This document shows positions 45,801 through 56,900 of a stretch of 64,000 nucleotides of DNA, one piece after another; positions within the stretch are counted from its first letter, which is position 1; every line of letters begins with the position of its first letter. The notes under the pieces were generated by a model. It did no database searches, was not told the origin of the DNA, and saw only the letters and a program-made list of their open reading frames with translations. Origin of the DNA: Asterias amurensis (Eukaryota > Echinodermata > Asteroidea > Forcipulatida > Asteriidae); contig NC_092656.1 of the NCBI RefSeq assembly GCF_032118995.1, forward strand, positions 13,568,261-13,632,260, given 5' to 3'. The translations under genes and the position numbers were made by a program.

Positions 45801-47561
45801 AACTCCAATGCCCTTTCTGACCCAATTGCTCAAGCGTTGCAAGATTTCGATTCAGAGTCAATACACGACTACTAACCATATGGAAATGATCTCAAACTTG
45901 ATTTAAAATCAATTAAAACAAATATGTGTTTTGTTCCGCAGGATTTACCAACCGTTGCCCAACAAGACGAAAGCCTGCTTAAGATCGACCATGACATACC
46001 CATCTTGAATAAAGACATTGCTATTGAATCCAAGGAGAGTTCACAGGAGAGCAAAGTAAAAGTACCGCCACCAAAAACAAAGAAAAAATCAGCAGCGCCA
46101 GTACAAAAATCAGGAAAGAAACCACTTAAAAAAAAAACTGTTGTAAAAGCTAAGGCGAAAAATGGTCCTTTGCCTACGCAGAAAGCTGTTGTGGATGATA
46201 GTGCTAAGAAAAGTGTCATTGATGCGAAGAAGCGAACAAAGGAAAAACTTACACCACCAAAAGGACATGTTCGGCAAAAGAAGGTGGGCGATAAAGGTAT
46301 GTTGCTTACGCAGAAAACTGTTATAAATGACAACGCTAAGAAAGGGGCCGTCGTTGCGAAGAAGCAAACAAAAGACAATCTAATTCCACTTAAAGAAAAC
46401 GTTCCGCAAAGGAAACTGGACCAGGCTGAAGCTAAGGTTGCCCCCGAAAGAAAAGAACCTGCTGCTAAAACAAATAATGATAACGCTGCCCCCAACGCTG
46501 CCCCAAACACTGCCCCCAACGCTGCCCCTAACGTTGCCCCTAACGTTGCCCCCAACGTTGCCCCCAATGTTGCCCCTAACGCTGCCCCTAACGCTGCCCC
46601 CAACGCTGCCCCCAACGCTGCCCCTAACTCTGCCCCTGTCAAACCAGTTCCAGGTAAGCCAAAGCTGGCGAAAACCCCAAGACAACTGAAACGAGGAAAG
46701 AAGGATCCGAAGTCGTCATGGCAAAGTGAACAGGCCAAACGACGAGCCACTCTTCGTCAAGCATGTGGTCGTCTCGGTTTGGGAAATCAAACTATCCAGC
46801 AAACCATCAAACAAAGCAAGCGCAGTTTCTGGCCGTTCATCTTCGAAGATCGGTACCGTCTGATCTACACATACATTTCCAAAGTGGGGTCGACCAACTG
46901 GAAGAGGGCCTTCCTCGTTCTTCAAGGGAAGTACAAAAGTGTCGACAATATTCCGGGGAGGTTTGCGCACGCGCAAAGCCTCCGTAAACTTAGCTCGCTC
47001 CCCGAAGATGACATCCAGCAACGTCTCAATAACTATACAAACTTCATCTTTGTCAGACATCCATTCGCACGAGTACTGTCAGCCTACAGGAGCAAGTTCT
47101 TGGAACCTAACCCATCTTTCCAGAAACACACGGGAACTCGCATTATCAAGATGTACCGTAAGAATGCAACAGAAGAGGCACTCCAAACCGGCAGTGACGT
47201 CAGCTTCCACGAGTTCGTACAGTTCATTGGGAATTCCAAAATAATCAATTTCGACGGTCACTGGCAACCTATTTACAAGATGGTTCTACCCTGCACAGTG
47301 CGTTTTGACTTCATTGGTAGGCTGGAAACTGGAGAGGAGGATGCTAAATTCATCCTTGAGGAGACCAAAGTCGACCATCTTGTTCACTTTAAGGCATCAA
47401 CACGTAACGTAAGCCATGACGATGCAACCTTCAACCAATTCTACTCGCAGATACCAAGGAACGATCTTCTAAAACTGTACAAAATATATGAACCGGATTT
47501 CACATTGTTTGGATACGAGGTACCGCAAAGCCTGAAATCGCTTATTAAAGTTTCAGTCTAG
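42709..47561 (+). CDS. CHST: Carbohydrate sulfotransferase, copy A (three exons)
   Basis: A type II Golgi membrane enzyme of the chondroitin 4-O/HNK-1 sulfotransferase family, which transfers sulfate from PAPS to a glycan. The exons are 42709-42814, 43600-43685 and 45942-47561, giving 603 residues. There is a short cytosolic tail, a membrane anchor at about 10-28 (FSFVLVLYLFGFAMMI), a long Lys-rich stalk with two imperfect 42-residue repeats, 13 tandem NxAP tetrapeptides, and the catalytic domain from about 300. The 5'-phosphosulfate site is ISKVGSTNWKRAFLVL (about 376) and the 3'-phosphate site FVRHPFARVLSAYRSKF (about 433). RKNATEEAL, HWQPIYKMVLPC and the terminal FTLFGYEVP are family features. 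A polyadenylation signal AATAAA lies at 47619. An ATG nine bases upstream is absent from copy B, so the later start is preferred. The exact acceptor glycan is unknown. Confidence 0.93.
42843..43207 (+). mobile_element. MITE family A in intron 1 of copy A
   Basis: It is orthologous in position to the copy at 54011 in unit B, so it predates the duplication. The left end is damaged. Confidence 0.85.
43600..43685 (+). CDS. Sulfotransferase A exon 2
   Basis: 86 nt encoding FEDEYEPLRERRGAVESISV and PLLNINAQ. The acceptor is CTTTTTTAG and the donor GTAATA. It leaves in phase 0. A poly-C run lies at about 43487-43503 in the preceding intron. Confidence 0.88.
43995..44245. repeat. 22-bp minisatellite, short array (unit A)
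   Basis: Degenerate units like GATGTCGACATAATGAAAGT in intron 2. The matching array in unit B is over four times longer. Confidence 0.85.
44683..45090. repeat. Tandem duplication of about 235 bp in intron 2
   Basis: Two copies start GAGTGAGCAT and contain GATGCTCTGTGGTGCAAT-type blocks (44683-44860 and 44918-45090). It was not found in unit B. Confidence 0.8.
45942..47561 (+). CDS. Sulfotransferase A exon 3 (stalk and catalytic domain)
   Basis: The acceptor TTGTTCCGCAG precedes DLPTVAQQDESLLKIDHDIP. The exon holds the whole stalk and catalytic domain and stops at TAG. The NxAP array is encoded by a 12-bp minisatellite at 46482-46637. Confidence 0.95.
   Translation, partial: DLPTVAQQDESLLKIDHDIPILNKDIAIESKESSQESKVKVPPPKTKKKSAAPVQKSGKKPLKKKTVVKAKAKNGPLPTQKAVVDDSAKKSVIDAKKRTKEKLTPPKGHVRQKKVGDKGMLLTQKTVINDNAKKGAVVAKKQTKDNLIPLKENVPQRKLDQAEAKVAPERKEPAAKTNNDNAAPNAAPNTAPNAAPNVAPNVAPNVAPNVAPNAAPNAAPNAAPNAAPNSAPVKPVPGKPKLAKTPRQLKRGKKDPKSSWQSEQAKRRATLRQACGRLGLGNQTIQQTIKQSKRSFWPFIFEDRYRLIYTYISKVGSTNWKRAFLVLQGKYKSVDNIPGRFAHAQSLRKLSSLPEDDIQQRLNNYTNFIFVRHPFARVLSAYRSKFLEPNPSFQKHTGTRIIKMYRKNATEEALQTGSDVSFHEFVQFIGNSKIINFDGHWQPIYKMVLPCTVRFDFIGRLETGEEDAKFILEETKVDHLVHFKASTRNVSHDDATFNQFYSQIPRNDLLKLYKIYEPDFTLFGYEVPQSLKSLIKVSV
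46482..46637 (+). repeat. 12-bp coding minisatellite (NxAP x13)
   Basis: Thirteen units of AACGCTGCCCCC type encode NAAP, NVAP, NTAP or NSAP. The paralogue has eight. Confidence 0.95.
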
Positions 47562-47635
47562 AAAATTTAACAGCAGCAATTTTGATACAAGGTTTTTAAT
47601 TATTATCATAAGAGGGGAAATAAAGATAGCCTATG

Positions 47636-47998
47636 AACAGTTTTGGTAACTGTCAAAGACCAGTTTTCTCTCTTGGTGTATCTCAACATATGCACAAAAT
47701 GACAAACCTGTGAAAATTTGAACTCAATTGGTAGTCGAAGTTGCGAGATAATAATGGAAGAAGAACACCCTTGTCACACGAAGTTGTGTGCTTTCAGATG
47801 CTTGATTTGGGGACCTAAAAATCTAATTTTGAGGTCTCAAAATCAAATTTGTGGAAAATTACACTTTCGCGAAAACTACGTTACTTGAAAGGGAGGCGTT
47901 TTTCACAATGTATACTATTAACAGCTATTCTTTGTTATATACCAAGTAACTTTTTATGCTAACTACTATTTTGAGTAATTACAAATAGTGTCCAGTGG
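47636..47998 (-). mobile_element. MITE family A, 3' of copy A
   Basis: The CTTGGTGTATCTCAACATAT block through to GTGTCCAGTGGG. It is absent at the matching place in unit B, so it was inserted after the duplication or lost from B. Confidence 0.82.
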
Positions 47999-48514
47999 GT
48001 CTAGCTTCTACCTTCATAGAGTCGTAGAATATCAACAAAGATGTTATACAAGATGTTGTAAATCTCTGTGACCCCTTCCACCTCACTTTTGTTTGCAATT
48101 GTTGCAATTATGACCAAAAACTAAGTTTGAAAATAATGTATTCTTTTCTCGATGTCTTTCATTTCAGTTTTTCTTTTATTTTGGTTTCATAAAAGAGAGA
48201 TTTTCTTTCCAAATTTCATAGTGAAATACGTCAGGGGGATGAAGCTGTTTGTGGGGATATAATTTCGGCCAAAACGGTAACAATATTGTCTCTATCACAG
48301 TCGCTTCTCTTTAAAAAAACAACAGCTTAGCTGTTACTTTTGGACGTGAGTTAAATAAAAACAAATCGTGCTGGGAAGCGAACAGCATTGATATTATACT
48401 TAAAGAAAGCTCGAAAGGTTTTACAGGGGAAACAAGATGGATCGGTAATTATTTAGAATTGTCATAATTGAGAATTGGTTAGATTTTTATGATTGGTTTA
48501 AGTAACGTACGTAA

Positions 48515-48888
48515 GTAACAACCACAAGAAGGTTGTTCACTTCAAAGACCAGTCTTCTCACGTGATGTATCTCAACATATGCAAAAAATAGCAAACTTGT
48601 GAAAATCTGAGCTCAATCGGTCATCGAAGTTGCGAGGTAATAATGAAAGAAAAAACACCCTTGTCACACGAAGTTTTGTGCGTTTAGATGATTGATTTCG
48701 AGACCTCAAGTTCTAAATCTGAGGTCTCGAAATCAAATTCGTGGAAAATTACTTCTTTCTCGAAAACTATGTTACTTCAGAGGGAGCCGCTTCTCACAGT
48801 GTTTTGTTTTATCGACAGCTCCCCGTTACTCATTACCAAAAAGGGTTTTATGCTAATAATTATTTTGACCGATAGTGTCCACTGCCTA
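48515..48888 (-). mobile_element. MITE family A
   Basis: It has the full central palindrome. The left end is diverged and the right end reads GTGTCCACTGCC. It lies in the segment missing from unit B. Confidence 0.83.
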
Positions 48889-48953
48889 TCTGAGGTCAGC
48901 TTTACGCTTTAATCAGTTTTATCGCGGTGTAGCTAGCTGCTGCTATACCTTAA

Positions 48954-49282
48954 AGGAACACGTTGCCTTGGATCGGTCGAGTTGGTCTTTGAAAAGCGTT
49001 TAATGCATATGACCTAGAGAGATGTTGTAGAATATAATGATCCACAAAAGTTAGTATCACTCGAAATTGCGTGGTTTTCCTTTTACCTCGTCGACTAACA
49101 CGTCGGCTATTCATGGGAGTCAAATTTTTGACTCCGATAAATGGCCGTCCATGTGGAAAAAAAAAACACGCACAATTTCGAGGCAAATTTGTGTGGATCA
49201 TTGTATTCTACTTTTAAAATATCGTTCTAATCATATGCATTTAATAACAACCAACTCGCCCGATCCAAGACAACGTGTTCCT
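48954..49282. mobile_element. MITE family B
   Basis: TTAA lies at 48950-48953 and 49283-49286, the latter shared with the adjoining family A element. Confidence 0.87.
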
Positions 49283-49286
49283 TTAA

Positions 49287-49634
49287 AGGCACTGGACACA
49301 ATAGGTAATTGTCAAAGACCAGTACATTATTTTCACTTGGTACCGTGTATCCATGGAGGTAATAGTATATCCTAACATTAATACATAAAATAAAAACAGT
49401 GTGAACATTTTGGCTGAATTGGTCATCAAAGTTGCAAGGAGATAATGAAAGAAAAAACACGTTGCCCGAATGTGCTTTCAGCATGGCTGAGAAAGGCTTC
49501 AAGCCTAAAATCTGAGGAATTACCCCTTTCCCGAAATTTAGAGGCGGTCGTTTCTCGCAATGCTTTCTACTACCAACAGCTCTCTGTTGCTTGTTACCAA
49601 GTAAGTTTTTATGATAATATATATTTTCAACGGT
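49287..49634 (-). mobile_element. MITE family A joined to MITE B
   Basis: It begins AGGCACTGGACACAATAGG directly after the shared TTAA. The right end is eroded. Confidence 0.8.
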
Positions 49635-50204
49635 GAAAGGTTTACACTTTAAAGGTTATTTTTGTAGCAGGCGAATAAGGTACAAACTTTTAGTTGGATT
49701 GGAGCAATCAAAGAAACACCTGTCAAAGATTAGTTTAATCAAACGTACAAATGACCTTTTATTTAGTTTGATGCCTTTCAAAAATGTTATACCGGTGGTT
49801 TTTTTTTTAGTGTTGTTAAAAAGTTAGAATATTAAGTTCTTTTACATTTAATCTCTACATACCTCTTTCATTTTTATTTTTCACCATTTAAAACTCGATG
49901 ACAAAACTGTTTTGGAACAATACCATGTTTAATAGTTCGTTCAGGAAAAGGTCAACATTTGCACTATTTCAGTTTAAAGTTAATTAAACAAACTTATAGT
50001 TTGTTGTGAACGGAATAAACGTACAAAATTGTAGAAAATGAGAACATAATGAATACAATTATTGTAGAGGGTGACAATTTTATGAAATATTTTCCAATAT
50101 TGCTCATTCCGTGTTTATTTGATTAGTCTACCAGCTTATTTTCACGTTAAAGAGAATGACAGAATTGATAAGAAAACAACTCGCTTCTAAGATCACAGGA
50201 TTTC

Positions 50205-50421
50205 GTAAAACTTACACGATCTGATGATGATAGAAGAAAACATCCCATGTAATATTTCTGCCTAAAATGTCAAATGTGATGAGAAATAAATGAAACTAAT
50301 TTCCAGTTTTATGATTGTTTTGTTGTTAATCAATGTCATGCAATGTTTGTCATTTTACGATTGATTACATAACGTGCTTACACTGTCAGCATCTCTTTTG
50401 TTAGCCAAAACAAATGTTTCT
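50205..50421 (+). mobile_element. MITE family E
   Basis: It is joined at TTAA (50422-50425) to a family D copy. It has the GATGATGATAGAAGAAAAC block. Confidence 0.65.
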
Positions 50422-50425
50422 TTAA

Positions 50426-50772
50426 AGCCATTACACTTTCGGAACAGAAAAAAAACAAAAAAAGTTGACACATTTACAAATAACTTACAGGGTTTACAGA
50501 AGGTAATGGTAAGAGACTTCTCTTGAAATATTATTCCATGAAATGCTTTACTTTTTGAAAAAACATTAAAACAATTATCAATTCTCGACAACGAGAATTA
50601 CGGATTATAGTAAAGACATGTCATGACACGGTGAAACGTGCGGAAACAAGGGTGGGTATTCCCGCTATTTTCTCCCGACTCCGATTTCACAGGTTTGTTA
50701 TTTTATATATAAGTTGTGATACACGAAGTGAGGGCCTTGGACATTACTGTTTACCGAAAGTGTATAATGGCT
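50426..50772 (-). mobile_element. MITE family D, full length
   Basis: TTAA lies at 50422-50425 and 50773-50776. It is not present at the matching point of unit B (61467). Confidence 0.87.
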
Positions 50773-51472
50773 TTAATAGCATGTTACCACATCTGACCTA
50801 AAGGCAGCTAGCCTCCGGCCTGCATTGGGAAATCTTCTATTTGGAAAGACACTTCCAATAGAAAACTCAGAGGAGTCTAGACGACCGAAATCTAGACGGC
50901 ACATGACCGAAAGTGCAGCTGCCGGAAGTCAGCTTATTACCATAATGCCCGCGAAAGACGAGACATGTCTACATCACACACAACCACGCCTGATAGTCAT
51001 GCGTGAATGAACGTCAAAATGAATAATTCATTTGCCTCACATCCTGTGTTGTCTGATAGGTCTGACGAAAGATATACATATTCATGAGCTGCATACTAGC
51101 ATATCCGAGAGCCCCCCCCCCCCCAATGTTTTCAATACAACACATTAAACCCGGAAGTTACAGACCCGACAAGGCTGTCGGCCTGACGGCCTCCTTATGC
51201 GGTTAGTGGTACGAGGGCGGATGGCGTATTTTTTTTCCTAGGACGAACGCGGGCAATAATTAACATAAAATGTTCAAATTTAAGTAACGGCTATTCAAAT
51301 TAGAACAAATTTGACAGTTCTTTAAAAATGCCCAGTATTCGTACGATGTGACAGTGTGTATACGGGTGGGTCATGCGGTGTGATCACACGCACCACGCAC
51401 AGGGTATACGGGTGGGTTTACAGCGGCGTCTTGTCGGAGCGAATAATGCGACTGCCTTGAGCAAGGCTAACC

Positions 51473-51654
51473 CCCATAAATGGCCGACGTATTAGTCGAC
51501 GAGGTAAAAGGAAAACCACGCAATTTCGAGGTATGTTTGTGTGGATCATTGTATTCTACTTTTACAACATCTTTCTACCCATATGCATTTTATAAAAAAC
51601 GGTTACAAACGCTTTTCAAAGACCAACTCGACCGATCCAAGGCAACGTGTTCCT
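51473..51654. mobile_element. MITE family B, half copy
   Basis: One hairpin arm only, from CCATAAATGGCCGACG to CAACGTGTTCC, with TTAA at 51655-51658. Spacer 50931-52863 otherwise holds C-runs (51115, 52023) and a small hairpin TCACAAGTTTTAACTTGTGA at 52576. No gene was seen. Confidence 0.8.
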
Positions 51655-52863
51655 TTAATGATGACAGTTCACTTTTCGAAAAGACCGTATGTAGTGGGGG
51701 CGTGAGTCAATCCATCTCTGCATGGTCCGCAACTCATGGCTGTTGATTTGCCCGATACTCAAACTTATTCTACGATTTCCCGAAAGCGTTTTCTGAACTA
51801 AGTATTGAAACCAGAAACTCGTTGGTAATTCTTTGAGGCATTCAAGACGTTTTGTCTTTCGATATAATCTAGGAAAAGCTTAGTGCATTTAGTTCGGTTC
51901 TGTAGGTTTCTCGTTTTTTACTAACGTGCCTCAATCGGGCCTCGATCTTATTTTGGTTCATTAATTTTGTGTAAATTTGTATTTTTGACCTATTTATTTC
52001 CTATTTTTCTATTTTTTGGTTCCCCCCCCCCGTTTCATCTCGCCTGGTTGGTGTTTCTGCTTACATTAATTTGACAACTGGGCGTCTTTGTTTTAATACG
52101 GTGTTTGTTGTACATTTGAGTGTTTCAAGTTTTGTTTGCCATCTTCGTTTGAATGTTCACTATAATTTTAGATTTTCCGTGCATATATAGGCTAATAGTA
52201 TATAACAAAATCTCTTTTAAATGAGCATATGGGGTCAGGGAGGGCACATAGTTTTACTTTTACCTTAACCTGGACGGTCTCTGCTTGTTATAAAAAGAAA
52301 ATAACAACATATTTTATACTGTAATAATACGAATCAGTTATGAAACCTTTAGAAATTCCGGACGTGCTAAGTTGGTTAATTTATCGGGATTATACAACAA
52401 CACGCCTATATAATGCATTTAAATACATATACCCTTTAGGTGAATCTTTTTCGGTGATGAAGCAAAACCATTCCCGTGTATTCCCACAAGAGATATTTGA
52501 ACACATCAATAAGAAGGGTGTTCGATCAATGTGCCTCTAAACCCCAATTGAAAATTGGAAAAAAAGAAAAAAAATCACAAGTTTTAACTTGTGATTTTTT
52601 GATTAAAATCATCAACCTAAAACATAAACCGACTTTTCATGTGATTTGGAGTGCAAATCGGTCTGCTGTAGTTGAAAACTTCCATTGAATGTCCCGTGTA
52701 CACACCGCTGGTTTTTTTAACCGATCGATTGTTGTAATCCTATACAAAACTAACGTCTGAAGTGTTCATTTTGAAAGTTGATCGCGTGCTTTTGAAATAT
52801 CGCCGAAAATCCGGATCGAGTGAATGTCCACTCAGGAAGAATAATCTCTAATCGGAATACAGA

Positions 52864-53112
52864 GTGCGTTCGTTTAGCTTCCCTGTGTCATCCCCGGTCT
52901 GCCCTGGTGCGTTTTAATAGCTGCTGACGTCATTCCAGGGGCTCACCCAGGTCAGCCCCCAGTGCCCTGCTTGTGGAGTGGGTCACTTGGAGGCTGGCCC
53001 CAGGTGCATGTCGTCACTGCGAGAGCGCCGAGTGATCGTTCGTTTAGCTCTTGTCGGGGGCTCATCCGAGTGAGCACCGCGAGGTAGACCCAGGGAAGCT
53101 AAACGAACGCAC
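52864..53112. repeat. GC-rich foldback repeat
   Basis: GTGCGTTCGTTTAGCTTCCC at the left is mirrored by GGGAAGCTAAACGAACGCAC at the right. It sits just before duplication unit B. Confidence 0.85.
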
Positions 53113-53876
53113 CCACAGAATATGAGAAGCGTTACGCGGTAGCGCTTCTTAGATTCAAGTTTTAGGGAAATGACAATGGTATCTTTTTACCTTAACACGT
53201 TACTTCGAAGTGAGATGTTTTTCGAAATGCTTTATACTACCAAAAGCTGCTGCTAACCAAATGTTTCTATTGTCATTATTTTTAAATTGATTATCAAACC
53301 TTCTCATCATTATATAGTGGCCGAACCCTGAAATATTTCAAAATGTCGGGAACACTTTCAAAAAGGATGGAAACATTCTTTTTGAGTAATAGGCTTAGTG
53401 CTAGATTTTTTTATTTCTTTTTTTTAGTTCACTGCGAACAGCATCCCTGCCAGTTTTTGATGAGGGACTATACAGTCTCTTAAATAAAGCAGGGGTGCTG
53501 ACGGGACCAATGCGTTTGCTGATTCTAAGAATCTTTAGTTCGTTGAACACGTATTATCATATTTTTTTCAAATTTACTCGTAGTACATTTCATCCCCATC
53601 CTCTTTTTTATCTCATTACAGTCTTGTTTCTCACTCTTCAATGATCTGATGACTTGTACCAACGCCAACGACGTCACTCCGTCTTAATACTCATCTATAT
53701 TTTCAGGCTATGCTTAAAAACAAAATTAAGGCGACACCGACAGTTGAGACGCCCATCCAATCTCAAAAGCCGCCATTATAGGAAATATACCGGGAAGAAC
53801 TACACTGTGTCGGCTTACAGGGCTGTATTCTCAATTTATGCAGATTAAAAAGTGAATCCAATGACTGTTGGTCAAA

Positions 53877-53982
53877 ATGTCATTCTTAGCAACCACTCGA
53901 TCGATGTTCAGCTTCGTTTTGGTACTCTACCTTTTTGGCTTTGCTTTGATGATATATCGATGGATGGCAGTTGAACAAATAG
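53877..53982 (+). CDS. Sulfotransferase B exon 1
   Basis: 106 nt, with donor AG|GTAAAT. It differs from copy A at a few residues (ALMIYRW, VEQI). Confidence 0.88.
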
Positions 53983-56900
53983 GTAAATTGGATGTCAAAT
54001 CATTATTTAAAGGCCATGGACACGATTGATAATTACACAAAATAATTATTATCATAAAACCTTTCTTGATTACGAGTAATGGGGAGAGGTTGATTGTATA
54101 AAACATTGTGAGAAACTGCTCCCTTTGAAGTAACTTAGTTTTCGAGAAAGAAGTAATTTTCCCAGAATTTAATTTCGAGACCTCGGAATTAGATTGTGAG
54201 GTCTCGAAATCAAGCATCTGACAGCACACAACTTCGTGTGATAAGGTGTTTTTTCTTTCATGGCTATCTCGCAACTTTGACGACCAATTTAGCTTAAACT
54301 TTCACAGGTTTGTTACGTAATGCTTATGCTGAGATACACTTAGTGAAAGTGAGATTACTGGTCTTTGACAATTACCATCAGTGGCCAGTGTCTGTAAGTG
54401 TGTGTTTGCTATGTTCATTGCTTCCCTTCTGTCTGTCTTTATTTATACCAGAGTAGCCCACAGCTCTCAATCAATTTTAATTTTTTTTTAATCAATCAAT
54501 TTTATAAAAATTTATAAAACGCCTGCCTGTGCTTGAAAAAATGCCAAATATTGTTCATAGGACAAATTAATCAGCGATGGACCTGTAGGCAAATATCTTT
54601 CCCGTTCCCAATGAATGTGCCAAATTTGTACATACTAAATCATCAAAAGGCATGATCCTATCACTATCTGTCACCCTAGTATAGTCTGAACAATTCTACA
54701 TGAATGTACGGGTTCAAAGGGGAAATCGCTCCTCTTGGTTTAGTAATACCCCCCCCCCCCCCCCCGCATTTTGTTGCCCCAACAGCAAAACGTGTCTACG
54801 TTTATGCCACCGGGGTGAATGTATGAAAATATGCTAACATAGCATCTTGTCTTGCTCCTTTTTCAGTTTTTGAAGATGAGTATGAACCGCTGACAGAACG
54901 ACGTGGTGCTGTAGAATCTATATCAGTACCATTACTGAACATCAATGCACAGGTAATACCATGTATAGGCATACACAAATCATTTATAGTGTTCTCTAAA
55001 CGACGGAGCTCTGTAGATTAAACTAGCAAGCGCGTCGACATAATAAAAGTAGGATGTCAACATAATGAAAGTATGATTTCGACCTAATGGATGACGGATG
55101 TTGACATACTTAAAGTAGGATGTTGACATACTTAAAGTAGGATTTCGACTTAATGGATGACGGATGTCGACATAGGCCCCTACTTAAAGTAGGATGTCAA
55201 CATAATGAAAGTATGATTTCGACATAATGGATGACGGATGTTGACATACTTAAAGTAGGATGTTGACATACTTAAAGTAGGATGTTGACATACTTAAAGT
55301 AGGATGTTGACATACTTAGCGTATGATTTCGACTTAATTGATGACGGATGTCGACATAATGAAAGTATGATTTCGACATAATGGATGACGGATGTTGACA
55401 TACTTAAAGTAGGATGTTGACATAGTGAAAGTATAATTTGGACTTAAAAGATGAAGGATGTCGACATACTTAAAGTAGGATGTTGACACAGTGAAAGTAT
55501 GATTTCGACTTAATGGATGACGGATGTTGACATACTTAAAGTAGGATGTTGACATACTTAAAGTAGGATGTTGACATACTTAGCGTATGATTTCGACTTA
55601 ATGGATGACGGATGTCGACATAATGAAAGTATGATTTCGACATAATGGATGACGGATGTTGACATACTTAAAGTAGGATGTTGACATAGTGAAAGTATAA
55701 TTTCGACTTAAAAGATGAAGGATGTCGACATACTTAAAGTAGGATGTTGACACAGTGAAAGTATGATTTCGACTTAATGGATGACGGATGTCGACCTAGG
55801 CCCCTGCTTAAAGTAGGATGTTGACATAGTGAAAGTATGATTTCGACTTAATGTATGAAGGATGTTGACATACTTAAAGTAGGATGTTGACATAGTGAAA
55901 GTATAATTTCGAGTTAATGTATGAAGGATGTTGACATACTTAAAGTAGGATGTTGACATAGTGAAAGTATAATTTCGACCTAATGGATGACGGATGTCGA
56001 CATACTAAAGTAGGATGTTGACATAGTGAAAGTATGATTTCGACATTATGGATGAAGGATGTCGACATAATGAAAGTAGGGTGTCCACATAGTGTATGGT
56101 AGTCTGTCGACATATAATATTTTATGATACTGAACAATTTGTTCTCGTTTCCTATCCATCCTGTTATTGGCACTATTGTGCTGCTGGGAGTGTTATAAAT
56201 ACAGAAAGAAAACAAATCATGAAAGTAGGATGTCAACTTCCCAAAATATTGTTCTACTTGAGTTAACAACATTCTGAACACACGATGTCGACTTGCCGAG
56301 GTTCTTTTTTTATTTTATTTTTTTTATTTCTCCATCCTGATGATGGGATGACGACTTCTCAAGATAATCTTTTTTTATGATGTCAACACCTTTTAAAAGT
56401 ATAGGTTGCGATCGTCTTCTCGGGATTAATTATTGTGTGATGATTACATCCTGAAAGCGAAGATGTTGTATTCTTTCGCTAATTAGCTCGAAGGCCTACG
56501 GGGTGTCACTTTTATGGATACTGCTGGGGAAAACGCCTTCCTACTTTTAAAATGTCGACATCCCGAGATACATGTTATTGGAAAGACGACATCCCGAGAT
56601 AAACTGTCTGTCTTGGTAGGCCGACTTGCTACTTTCGGGATCTCTTACGTGTATTGTATCATCGTTCAGCGATAATTATCTCGGAATCTCAACCCGTCGA
56701 TTTGCACTGCCAGATCTCTGTAAGAAGTAGGTTCATGTTTGTTTAAATGCACTGGCCACGTTTGGTAAATTTGTCAAAGCAAGTATTCTCACTTGGTGTA
56801 TCACAACATATGCATAACAAACATGACGAAATTTCGGCTAAATTTATCATCGAATTTGCAAGAGAATAATGTAAGAAAAAACACCAGATGAATAATAAAA

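Larger units (their letters stand above)
41614..50930. repeat. Segmental duplication unit A
   Basis: It starts CGCTTCTCAGATTCAAG and ends near GTGCAGCTGCCGGAA, and shares ordered blocks with unit B at 53143-61624. The shared blocks are the family G repeat, 5' flank, three exons, introns, the GGTTATTTTTGTAGCAGGCG block near 49660, and the CTAAAGGCAGCTAGCCTCC end block. Unit A additionally has MITE F (41949), a stalk-coding expansion, and the stretch 48125-49520. Confidence 0.85.

Noticed and set aside
45872..46750. 292-codon minus-strand ORF rich in GAALGA
   Set aside because: It is the antisense shadow of the NxAP minisatellite in the sulfotransferase exon, where the plus-strand protein is clearly real.
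43995..56115. Regular 22-bp arrays considered as CRISPR
   Set aside because: Units are contiguous with no unique spacers, and the genome is animal.
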